Shown: positions 28,813 through 36,693 of the stretch, piece after piece | How the letters are laid out: every line of letters begins with the position of its first letter | Position numbering within the stretch: position 1 is the stretch's first letter | Source of the DNA: Asticcacaulis sp. AC466 | Lineage (GTDB): Bacteria; Pseudomonadota; Alphaproteobacteria; Caulobacterales; Caulobacteraceae | Direction of reading: 5' to 3' | NCBI RefSeq assembly: GCF_000495815.1 | Contig: NZ_AWGE01000015.1 | Span: forward strand, 103,790-167,789 | Length of the DNA: 64,000 nucleotides | Made by a program: the position numbers and the translations under genes | The notes under the pieces: generated by a model | What the model saw: the letters and a program-made list of their open reading frames with translations, nothing else | What the model was told of the DNA's origin: nothing | Databases searched by the model: none

Positions 28813-30213
28813 ATGGCTTATGATCTCGTTGTTATCGGCTCTGGCCCTGGCGGTTATGAAGGGGCTATCCGCGCTGCGCAAAACGGCCTCAAGGTGGCCA
28901 TCGTTGAGCGTGAACTGCTCGGCGGCATCTGCCTGAACTGGGGCTGTATCCCGACCAAGGCCCTGCTCAAGTCGGCCGAAGTGTTTGATAAGATCAATCA
29001 TCTCGGCGACTACGGCCTGACCGGGGAAAAGCCCGGTTTCGACTTCGAAAAGGTCGTCGCCCGGTCGCGCGCCGTCGCTAAGCAATTGAATGGCGGCGTC
29101 GGTTACCTGATGAAGAAGAACAAGATCGACGTGATCGAAGGCTTCGCCACACTGGAACCCGGCAAGGATGCGCCCAAGGTCATCGTCAAGCTCAATAAGG
29201 GTGGCGAACAGATCGTCGAAGCCAAGAACGTCATGCTGGCGGTTGGGGCGCGCGCCCGTGAGATCCCGGCCATCGGCGCGGTATCGGACGGCGATCGCAT
29301 CTGGACCTATCGCAACGCCTTGTCGCCCAACCGCATGCCGAAGTCCCTGGTCGTTATCGGCTCGGGCGCCATCGGCATCGAGTTTGCGTCCTTCTATCGC
29401 TCGCTCGGCGCCGACGTCACGGTCGTCGAAGCGCTCGACCGCATCTTGCCGGTCGAAGACAAGGAAGTTTCCGCCGAAGCCCAGAAGGCTTTTGAAAAGC
29501 GTGGCTTCAAGTTCCGCATCGGCGCCAAAGTGACCAAGGTCGAAAAGAAGGGCGACGCTGTCAACGTCTCCGTTGAAGTCGGCGGCAAGTCGGAAGTTCT
29601 GACCGCCGAAGGCTGCATCGTTGCCGTCGGCATCGTGGCCAATACGGAAAACCTCGGCCTGGAAAAGCTGGGCGTCGAGATGGATCGCGGTCACATCAAG
29701 AACGACAGCCACGGCAAGACCAACGTCAAGGGCCTGTTTGCCATCGGCGACTGCGCCGGACCGCCCTGGTTGGCGCACAAGGCGTCGCATGAAGCGGTGC
29801 ACGCCGCCGACTATATGGCCGGCCGCAAGCTGTCCAACCTCAATCCGCCGATCCCCGGCTGTACCTACGCCACGCCTGAAGTCGCCTCTGTCGGTATCAC
29901 CGAGCAGGGCGCCAAGGAAAAGGGCCTGGACGTCAAGATCGGCCGCTTCCCGTTCAAGGCCAACGGCAAGGCTATCGCTGCGGGCGAACCGGGCGGCTTC
30001 GTCAAGGTAATCTTCGACAAGAAGACCGGCGCGCTTCTGGGCGCGCACCTGATCGGCGCGAACGTCACGGAAATGGTGCAGGGCTTCTGCCTGGCCATTA
30101 CCATGGAAGCGACCGAAGAGGACCTGCAAGGCACCGTGTTCCCGCACCCGACCATGTCGGAGGCGATCCTGGAAGCCTCGCTGGACGCCGATGGACGCAT
30201 GATCAATCTGTAA
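28813..30213 (+). CDS. lpdA: Dihydrolipoyl dehydrogenase (E3)
   Basis: FAD- and NAD-dependent enzyme that reoxidises dihydrolipoamide. The 466-residue protein shows the N-terminal FAD site GSGPGGYEGAIRAAQ, the redox disulfide C-L-N-W-G-C in GGICLNWGCIPTKALL, the NAD site VIGSGAIGIEFASFYRSLGA, the second FAD motif GLFAIGDCAG and the C-terminal catalytic HPTMSE. It closes the pdh cluster and is followed by a strong hairpin terminator. Another lpd gene for 2-oxoglutarate dehydrogenase probably exists elsewhere; this one by position serves pyruvate dehydrogenase. Confidence 0.97.
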   Translation: MAYDLVVIGSGPGGYEGAIRAAQNGLKVAIVERELLGGICLNWGCIPTKALLKSAEVFDKINHLGDYGLTGEKPGFDFEKVVARSRAVAKQLNGGVGYLMKKNKIDVIEGFATLEPGKDAPKVIVKLNKGGEQIVEAKNVMLAVGARAREIPAIGAVSDGDRIWTYRNALSPNRMPKSLVVIGSGAIGIEFASFYRSLGADVTVVEALDRILPVEDKEVSAEAQKAFEKRGFKFRIGAKVTKVEKKGDAVNVSVEVGGKSEVLTAEGCIVAVGIVANTENLGLEKLGVEMDRGHIKNDSHGKTNVKGLFAIGDCAGPPWLAHKASHEAVHAADYMAGRKLSNLNPPIPGCTYATPEVASVGITEQGAKEKGLDVKIGRFPFKANGKAIAAGEPGGFVKVIFDKKTGALLGAHLIGANVTEMVQGFCLAITMEATEEDLQGTVFPHPTMSEAILEASLDADGRMINL

Positions 30214-30236
30214 AAGATCAGGCACATATACCATTG

Positions 30237-30267
30237 AAAAAGCCGTTCCTTTCGGGGCGGCTTTTTT
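30237..30267. terminator. Terminator between lpdA and the PepSY gene
   Basis: AAAAAGCCG pairs with CGGCTTTTT, extended inwards by G-T wobble pairs, and followed by a T-run on the plus strand and A-rich sequence on the other side. It can end both lpdA and the convergent PepSY gene. Confidence 0.85.
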
Positions 30268-30271
30268 GTTG

Positions 30272-31582
30272 CTAGACGACCTTGAGGCCCAACCACCGGC
30301 GCGTGGCGGGAATACGCCTCAGAACCAGTCCTTCGAAGAGGGCGACAACGATCAGGCTGATCCCCAGCACGGGCAGGAAAATACCCAGGGTGATAATGAT
30401 CACCGCCAATCCGGGCGCAAGGCGTTCATCCGGCAATATCTGCGGCGCCCCCAACTCACCCGAAGGTCGGCGTTGCCACCACATGACGATGGCGCTGACG
30501 CACAGGGTCATCAGCCCTAGGGCCGTGAGCACGCCCAGCGCTTGGTTGAACGGACCGAACAACTGACCTTCGTGCGCGGCAACGCCGTAGCCGACCGCCT
30601 GATCTAGCGCTGTCTTGTCACCGAAATCTTCGCGGCTGATTACTTCCTGCATCATCGGATCGATCATCAGGGTGACACGCTTTGGTCGGTTGCCCGTATC
30701 GGACTGTAATTTCCACAGCGTGTCTGATTTGGCCGGAGCGGATAACAGAACCGGAGGAGGCAGGTTCAGGGCGCGCGATGTGTCGATCAGCGCGTCCAGG
30801 CGGCTAAGGTCGGTATGGCCGCCGCCTTCGGCGCGTGTCGCCTTATGCTCGTCGGCACGTCCTTGGCTCCATGCCTGGCTGACCGGGGCATGGCTGCCCA
30901 TTGCCCGGACGCTTTTGAAGGCGTTGCCCCAGACATAGGTCCAGGGCAGGCCGGTAACAAGAAGAAAAAGCGCAAATGCCGAGACGTAGACGCCAACGAC
31001 CGCATGAATGTCGCGCCAGAAGATACGCGTACCGAGGCCGAGGCGTGGGTAGAGCAGTCCTCCAATGCCCTTGATGCCGCGTGGCCACCACAGATAAAGA
31101 CCGGTCAGGACCATGACGATAGCCCAGCATGCCGCCAGTTCCACGATGACCTGGCCGAAGCGTCCGGCGAACAATTCGCCGTGGATGTCTTTGACGACAG
31201 CCATAAAGCGCGCGTCTTCGGGCACCTGTTTCAGGACCTGCAGGGTGAGGGGGTGGATGTAGACGCGGGTCTTTTCGCTCCCTTTTACCACGATAATGCG
31301 CGCCGCGTCGTGCGGGTCGGGCCGGACTTCTATGGTTTTGAAGTGCGCCCCGGGCACGGCAGCGACTGCCGCCGCGACCATGGCCTGGGCCGACTGCGGT
31401 GTCCCGTCAAACGGCAGGTGGTCGTAGCGGGCATCGATTGCGGCCTCGATCTGCGGTTTGAACAGATAGATCGGGCCGGTGATCGACAGAATGATGATAA
31501 AGGGAATGCAGACCAGGCCGGCATAGAAGTGCCAACGCCAGAACATGCGATAGTCGATGATCTTTTGTCTCGCTTTTTCCAT
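30272..31582 (-). CDS. PepSY-associated transmembrane (PepSY_TM) protein
   Basis: A 436-residue inner-membrane protein of the PepSY_TM group, which often accompanies TonB receptors for iron chelates and may reduce or release the metal in the periplasm. The pattern is typical: a first helix near 20-40 (WHFYAGLVCIPFIIILSITGPIYLF), a periplasmic PepSY region, the central pair of helices around 155-215 (LAACWAIVMVLTGLYLWWPRG, FWRDIHAVVGVYVSAFALFLLVTGLPW) and two C-terminal helices near 350-430. Conserved His and Trp residues on the helices are consistent with haem or iron contact, which is inference. It starts 3 bp after the TonB receptor stop, so the two are co-transcribed. Confidence 0.88.
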   Translation of the reverse strand: MEKARQKIIDYRMFWRWHFYAGLVCIPFIIILSITGPIYLFKPQIEAAIDARYDHLPFDGTPQSAQAMVAAAVAAVPGAHFKTIEVRPDPHDAARIIVVKGSEKTRVYIHPLTLQVLKQVPEDARFMAVVKDIHGELFAGRFGQVIVELAACWAIVMVLTGLYLWWPRGIKGIGGLLYPRLGLGTRIFWRDIHAVVGVYVSAFALFLLVTGLPWTYVWGNAFKSVRAMGSHAPVSQAWSQGRADEHKATRAEGGGHTDLSRLDALIDTSRALNLPPPVLLSAPAKSDTLWKLQSDTGNRPKRVTLMIDPMMQEVISREDFGDKTALDQAVGYGVAAHEGQLFGPFNQALGVLTALGLMTLCVSAIVMWWQRRPSGELGAPQILPDERLAPGLAVIIITLGIFLPVLGISLIVVALFEGLVLRRIPATRRWLGLKVV

Positions 31583-31585
31583 GAT

Positions 31586-33859
31586 CTAGTTCCGATATTT
31601 CAGTTCAAGCATGAAGGTGCGTTGTGGCATGGGATGCGAGACATAGGCCTGATCATTGTTGGCGTTATCGACACCGAAACTGATTTGGGTGGTTTTTGTC
31701 AGGTCGTAGCTGACGCGGGCATCGACAAAGGCGTATTCGGTCTGGAACCCATAGGCATCCCCCCGCACCAGCCCGAACAGGTCTGAATTTGGTCGGGACG
31801 CGACGCGCCAGCCGACCGATCCTTTCAGCTTCGGCGTGAAGGCGTAACGCAGGTTGCCGTTGCTGCGCCATTTGGGGATGCGCGGGAATTGCTTTCCTTC
31901 CGATGCCGGTGCGGACCGGTTGCGCGTGGTGTGGGCATCCATCCATGACGCACTGGCTTCGACCGTCAGTCCGGGAATAATCAGGTCGCGGCCCTCGAAA
32001 ATGAACTCCAGGCCATATTGCTCCATGTGATCGATATTCTGATATCGCGACACGACGGTGCCATCATCCAGGACGCCTTGATAGCTGAACACCGCATCAT
32101 CGATCGACTGTCCGAACAGGCTGCCGGTCAGGACAATCCGGTCGAACCGGCGGCGGGCGATCAGGCTGAGATCATGCGAGACTTCGGGTTTGAGGTTGGG
32201 ATCGAAGCTGGTCGGATCGATTTCGGTCTGTCCGGCATTGATACGCCCCTGGAACAACTCACCGACCGTGGGGAAGCGTGTGGCGGTTCCGGCGCTCAGT
32301 TGAAGGTTATAGGCGCCGACATCGCCTTGCAGGCTGATCTTAGGCGACCAGGCGCTGTCGCGACGATTGGGATAGGCCTTGGTCACGCTACTGGTGGCGA
32401 TGCCGCCATCGAAGGCGCGCCAGTCGTCATAGCGCAGCCCGAGGGTCAGGACGGCCTTTTCCAGATCAATCTGGTCTTCGGCGAACAGGCCCGAAATGGC
32501 CGTCTTGCCGAATGTGCGCGAATTGAAGACCGCGCCGGAGGCTGTCCGCCAGTTGGTGGTGTTGTACGTCGTGGCATCCGTTGCATACTGGTTCGACGTC
32601 ACGCCAAACGCCAGATCGTGGCGCCCGAAGGCCTGTTCGATGGTGCCATCGAACGTCCACCACCCGGGGTGATCATAGACCGTTTGTTGCCCATTGGCGC
32701 CGACCATGTCCAGAGAGGTGCGGGTGTCCCATTTGCCGATATCGTAATGCGACAGGTTGGTGGTCACGTCCCATCCGCTCAGATTGCCTGACAGTTTTAC
32801 GCCCGTCAGGCTTTCGTTGCGGTCCATCGTGGAATAGGTGACGCCTTTTGCGATATAGTTGATGCCATCAAAACGCACCTTTGTGCCGGCTGCGGTCGCC
32901 AGTACGGTGTTGCCGGCGCTGTCGGTCAGCCAGGAGCGCGCATCATTGAGGTCCTGGGCCGTGCGCCATAACATCACAAGGGCGTCGGCCTTCCAGCCAT
33001 TGTCCCAGGCATAGCCGACACGCAGGCGCGCCTGGTCCTGAACGACATCGACCGGCGAGGCCGCGCCGAAAACCGGTGTAGCCAGGCGAGGATCGGCATA
33101 GGCGCCGGTGACCGGCGTGTAGGTTCCCGCCGCTGTCGATTTGGTCAGCAGATTGTAGGTCATCGACTGGCCGGCATTTTCGAAATGACGGAAGGAGGCG
33201 CGTGCCGATAAGCCGTTGGTTTTCGATTTGTAGTCTGCGCCGCCTTCGAAACTATAGCCGCTGAACGTCTGGTCGAAACCATATTCCTTGAACGGCATGA
33301 CGAAGGTCTGGGCGGTAGCGTAGATGTCGTTTCGTTTCGGCGTTTCTGTTGTTATGGATACGACGCCGCCCATGGAGTTGCCGCCGTATCGGGCGGAGTA
33401 TGGGCCATAGACGATATCGAACTGGCGAACTTCGGCCGGGCCTACCACATTCCATTTGGGTGGATAGTCCCAGCGGTTGCCCAGGAAGTTGGAAACGACG
33501 TAGCCGTCTACTAGCACCAGGGTGCGGGCGCTTTGAATGGTGTTGGTGCCACGCAAGGCGACCACGGCATTGTCGTCGCCGATAAAGCGTTTGCGCACGA
33601 AAAAGTTCGGCGCGTATTTCATTAGGTCCTCGACATTGACCGCATTGATGGCTTCGAACTGATCATGGCCCAGCGAGACCGAGAGGCCGCGCGGCGCGAC
33701 CGTGATAGGCGTGTTTTTCTGACCGACGACGATCACCTCTTTCGGCGTATCACTGTCGTCGGCGGTGGTATCCGCACGGGCGGCAAAGGGGAGGAAGGGC
33801 AGGAGAGAGGCAGAGCTGACAAGCGCGATGATGAGCGCGCGGCTATAGGTAATTTTCAT
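31586..33859 (-). CDS. TonB-dependent outer-membrane receptor
   Basis: A 757-residue outer-membrane receptor with a signal peptide (MKITYSRALIIALVSSASLLPFLPFAARAD). The plug domain follows at about 45-165, with VEDLMKYAPNFFVRKRF, VALRGTNTIQSARTLVLVDGY and YGPYSARYGGNSMGGVVSI. The rest is a 22-strand barrel ending in FMLELKYRN. The substrate cannot be read from sequence, but pairing with a PepSY_TM protein suggests a ferric chelate or other metal complex. The start at 33859 is chosen for the signal peptide; a longer frame would add 13 residues. The upstream region contains half of a dispersed palindrome. No Fur box was recognised. Confidence 0.92.
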   Translation of the reverse strand: MKITYSRALIIALVSSASLLPFLPFAARADTTADDSDTPKEVIVVGQKNTPITVAPRGLSVSLGHDQFEAINAVNVEDLMKYAPNFFVRKRFIGDDNAVVALRGTNTIQSARTLVLVDGYVVSNFLGNRWDYPPKWNVVGPAEVRQFDIVYGPYSARYGGNSMGGVVSITTETPKRNDIYATAQTFVMPFKEYGFDQTFSGYSFEGGADYKSKTNGLSARASFRHFENAGQSMTYNLLTKSTAAGTYTPVTGAYADPRLATPVFGAASPVDVVQDQARLRVGYAWDNGWKADALVMLWRTAQDLNDARSWLTDSAGNTVLATAAGTKVRFDGINYIAKGVTYSTMDRNESLTGVKLSGNLSGWDVTTNLSHYDIGKWDTRTSLDMVGANGQQTVYDHPGWWTFDGTIEQAFGRHDLAFGVTSNQYATDATTYNTTNWRTASGAVFNSRTFGKTAISGLFAEDQIDLEKAVLTLGLRYDDWRAFDGGIATSSVTKAYPNRRDSAWSPKISLQGDVGAYNLQLSAGTATRFPTVGELFQGRINAGQTEIDPTSFDPNLKPEVSHDLSLIARRRFDRIVLTGSLFGQSIDDAVFSYQGVLDDGTVVSRYQNIDHMEQYGLEFIFEGRDLIIPGLTVEASASWMDAHTTRNRSAPASEGKQFPRIPKWRSNGNLRYAFTPKLKGSVGWRVASRPNSDLFGLVRGDAYGFQTEYAFVDARVSYDLTKTTQISFGVDNANNDQAYVSHPMPQRTFMLELKYRN

Positions 33860-33920
33860 TTTGGGTGTCCGTTCCAGACAAGGCATGAGGAAACGCAAAG
33901 GTCAGAACACGTCCCGACAC

Positions 33921-33939
33921 AGTGGAGGCCACTTTTCGG
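33921..33939. repeat. Partial copy of dispersed palindromic repeat
   Basis: AGTGG-AGG-CCACTTTTCGG: the right arm matches the 11-base arm of the palindrome at 51274-51319 exactly, while the left arm is cut to five bases. It lies in the 110-bp gap upstream of the TonB receptor. Confidence 0.4.
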
Positions 33940-33969
33940 ATAAGACGTGCGACAACCTTTGCGTGGTTA

Positions 33970-34395
33970 TCAGGCGTTAGACTGGGATGGGGGGCCACAA
34001 GAATGCGGGCGAGGCGGCGCGCGGGCCTTTACCGGGGACGCGCCGACGGCTGGTGTAAATTCGGCGTGTGTGACGCTATAAACGGCCGGCTCGAATACCG
34101 GCATTGGCGTGGTGACGGCGATGATCGAAGCCAGGACGCATTGAGCGCACTTCAGCCCGGCCAGGCCAGGTTTGGGTGCCGATTTGATTATCTGAGTTGA
34201 AGCCTGATCGACGATGGGCTGAGCATCCATCCCCGCTGTACACAAAACCATCTGCACGCCTTGGCGCGATGGCATGGCCATAACCTGCGGTGGGAACAGG
34301 ATTTGGGTAAATAGCGCCATAACCACAGCAACGCACGCCCAGAAGCGAACTTCTGAATCGCGTGATGCCCGGGTGATGACAGTCGCCTTGGCCAT
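33970..34395 (-). CDS. DUF2946-like small exported/membrane protein
   Basis: A 141-residue protein with an N-terminal hydrophobic helix (FWACVAVVMALFTQILFPPQVMAM), a VLCTAGMDAQ segment, a CAQC pair within a second hydrophobic stretch (CAQCVLASIIAVTTPMPVF) and a C-terminal ARAPP motif. This combination matches the DUF2946 proteins I know next to TonB/PepSY and copper or iron genes in proteobacteria; the exact function is not known. The CxxC pair could bind a metal, which is inference. It lies between the ArsR-like regulator and the TonB receptor on the same strand, probably in one transcription unit with them. Confidence 0.7.
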   Translation of the reverse strand: MAKATVITRASRDSEVRFWACVAVVMALFTQILFPPQVMAMPSRQGVQMVLCTAGMDAQPIVDQASTQIIKSAPKPGLAGLKCAQCVLASIIAVTTPMPVFEPAVYSVTHAEFTPAVGASPVKARAPPRPHSCGPPSQSNA

Positions 34396-34440
34396 GATTG
34401 CCGCATATCGCGGACAGGCGATGCTGTCAATGCGACGTCA

Positions 34441-34764
34441 TCAAACCGACTGGGCGCTTCGTGACAGGGCGTCCATCTGCTGCATCCACCGGGCTTCGTT
34501 TTGCAGCAGCCAGGTTTTCAGGGTCGCCATGGGTTGCGGCCGCAGTGCGTAGGCACGCAGACGGGCATCACTGTAAAGAGGGACTTCTGCGATCATGCCG
34601 ACGCCCTTGAGGACGCGCAAATGCCGGCTGAGCGCCGCCGGAGTCAGGCCGATTTCGCGCGCCAGTTCGCCGGCGGTCAAAGGGCCTTCGCACAACAGGT
34701 CTATGGCGCGCCGTCGGCTGGGATCAGCCAGTGCGGCCAGGGTTTGTTCGAGGGTTGCTGTCAC
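34441..34764 (-). CDS. ArsR-family winged-helix regulator
   Basis: A 107-residue transcription regulator. TLAALADPSRRRAIDLLCEGPLTAGELAREIGLTPAALSRHLRVLKGVGMI is the classic ArsR winged helix. The metal-binding CxC box of ArsR/SmtB sensors is absent: only one cysteine is in the helix, so it is more likely a non-metal member of the group. A GTG start is used. It precedes the DUF2946, TonB receptor and PepSY genes on the same strand and may control them. The region upstream (34765-34948) is AT-rich and holds no gene. Confidence 0.88.
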   Translation of the reverse strand: MTATLEQTLAALADPSRRRAIDLLCEGPLTAGELAREIGLTPAALSRHLRVLKGVGMIAEVPLYSDARLRAYALRPQPMATLKTWLLQNEARWMQQMDALSRSAQSV

Positions 34765-34948
34765 GATTTTATTCGCATTCTTTTATTCCCGCTTTTCAGA
34801 ACTGAAATAGGTATTTGATTTTAAATCAGAGATTTAAACCCCGAAACCGGAGCTGGGAACTGTCTTTCAACGAAAGTGTAGATATTCAACGCTATGGTTA
34901 ATTAAATTGTCTGCGTCAAATATTTCTGAATTTGCTGAAATAAAGACG

Positions 34949-36508
34949 TCAGGCAGCTTTGGAATCGACCTCAGCCAGCTTTTGTAAGGTCACGTAGTCC
35001 GTCTTGCCGGAGCCCAGAACGGGCACGGCCTCGACCTTCAGAATTTTCTTCGGTATCGCCAATACCGGGGCACCATTTTCCTTGGCCCAATGGGTGAGGC
35101 GCGACACATCGGCGTCATCCTTATCGGTGATGAGGATCAGGCGTTCGCCCTTCTTGTCATCCGAAATAGCCACAACGGCATGACGATTATCGGGCCAGAC
35201 TTCTTCGGCGATACGCTCGACTGCGGTCAGCGACACCATCTCACCGGCAATCTTGGCAAAGCGCTTGGCGCGGCCCATGATGCGAACGAAGCCTTCGTCG
35301 TCGATATTGACGATATCGCCGGTGTCGTGCCAGCCGTCCTTTGGCGCCTCGATGACATCAGGCCGATCGATATTGATATAGCCGCCCATGATGTTTGGTC
35401 CCTTGACCCACAGACGTCCGCCGCCCGTAATACCGTCGACCGGTTCCAGGCGGGCTTCCATCTCGGGCAACATCTTGCCGACGGTGCCATAGTGATTGTT
35501 GTCGGGGAAGTTGACCGCCACCACCGGCGAGCATTCGGTGACGCCATAGCCTTCGAGAATCGGTACTCCGCCGAACTGAGTCTGGAAGAGATTATGCGTT
35601 TCGTCGCGCACCTTCTCGGCCCCGCATACGACGAACGCCAGCGTCTTGAAATCCTCGGGCTCACCCGACCGTGCATACTGATTGACGAAGGTGTCGGTTG
35701 AAAACAGCAACGAGGCTTTCGATTCTTTCAGGAGCCCGGGAATGACCTTGACGTGCAGGGGAGAGGGATACTGGAAGCTGCGCAGGCCCGCCAGCAAGGG
35801 CAGTATAACGCCGCCCGTCAGACCGAGCGAGTGAAAGATGGGCATCGGATTGAACGCCACCCATTCCGGCTTCAGCTCTATATGGGCTTCGATCTGGCGG
35901 GTATTGGATACCAGGTTGGATTGCGTCAGGACCACGCCACGTGGGCTGCCGAAGCTGCCGGAGGTGAACAGGATGACGCCGATGTCGGAGGCCTTTGTCT
36001 TCTTCACGAACAGGTTAGGGACCTTGGAGGCGGCCAGCGCGAACAGCTTGTCCGTCGTCGTGATTTCCTTACGGATATCGTCGAGATAGATGATGCGAAC
36101 ATAGCTCTTCATCGAATCGACGAGGTCTTCGAGCTTGGCGTTTTCGATAAACCGGCGGGAACTCAGGACAGTCTTGATCTGCGCTGTCTGCACGGCGGCC
36201 TTTACATTGGCCTGGCCGGACGTGAAGTTGATCATGACCGGCACCTTGGCCAGTGCATGCAGGGCGAAGAAGGATACCGCGCCACCGGACGAGGTCGGCA
36301 GCATCATGCCAACGCGGCCTTCGTCGCCTAAATGACGTTTCAGGAGGCGGGACAAACCAAAAATACCCGCCAGGAACATACCGTAGGACAGAGGCTTGCG
36401 ATCTTGATCTTCAATGATGATCTTGTCGGATCCGAACCGCTTCTGGGCCTGAATCAAAGCGTCAAATAGCGAGGTCTGGGTATCGCTGGCCTTAAACGCG
36501 CGCTTCAT
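34949..36508 (-). CDS. AMP-dependent acyl-activating enzyme (Aas-like acyl-CoA/ACP synthetase)
   Basis: A 519-residue member of the ANL superfamily that activates a carboxylic acid as acyl-AMP and passes it to CoA or ACP. The motifs are in order: the P-loop FTSGSFGSPRGVVLT at 182-195, GYGVTECSPVVAVN near 320, GWHDTGDIV near 392, and a C-terminal domain with KRFAKIAGEMVSL and the catalytic-Lys region GSGKTDYV near 505. The overall form resembles the synthetase half of Aas (acyl-ACP synthetase/2-acyl-GPE acyltransferase), without the acyltransferase half. The natural acid is unknown. It is monocistronic as far as can be seen, with about 185 bp of non-coding DNA on each side. Confidence 0.88.
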   Translation of the reverse strand: MKRAFKASDTQTSLFDALIQAQKRFGSDKIIIEDQDRKPLSYGMFLAGIFGLSRLLKRHLGDEGRVGMMLPTSSGGAVSFFALHALAKVPVMINFTSGQANVKAAVQTAQIKTVLSSRRFIENAKLEDLVDSMKSYVRIIYLDDIRKEITTTDKLFALAASKVPNLFVKKTKASDIGVILFTSGSFGSPRGVVLTQSNLVSNTRQIEAHIELKPEWVAFNPMPIFHSLGLTGGVILPLLAGLRSFQYPSPLHVKVIPGLLKESKASLLFSTDTFVNQYARSGEPEDFKTLAFVVCGAEKVRDETHNLFQTQFGGVPILEGYGVTECSPVVAVNFPDNNHYGTVGKMLPEMEARLEPVDGITGGGRLWVKGPNIMGGYINIDRPDVIEAPKDGWHDTGDIVNIDDEGFVRIMGRAKRFAKIAGEMVSLTAVERIAEEVWPDNRHAVVAISDDKKGERLILITDKDDADVSRLTHWAKENGAPVLAIPKKILKVEAVPVLGSGKTDYVTLQKLAEVDSKAA

Positions 36509-36693
36509 GCACGACTACTCCCCTCGATGCAGTCGGCCTGCCCGCCAACACGGGAGATCCGGATCTGTCATCATCCATTACGCCGAAAATCCTCGGATCG
36601 TCCGGCAACAATCCGGCATAATAGCTTATACGTCAGAGAGGTCAAACGGGGAATTTGGACAGTGTTCAAAAAACAATGAACTGGAAATGAGGT

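Noticed and set aside
27378..30234. Long minus-strand frames opposite pdhC and lpdA
   Set aside because: They mirror E2 and E3 codons and have no domain signature.
34441..34764. Metal-sensing ArsR/SmtB protein
   Set aside because: The CxC metal-binding pattern in the recognition helix is missing, so only a general ArsR-type call is kept.
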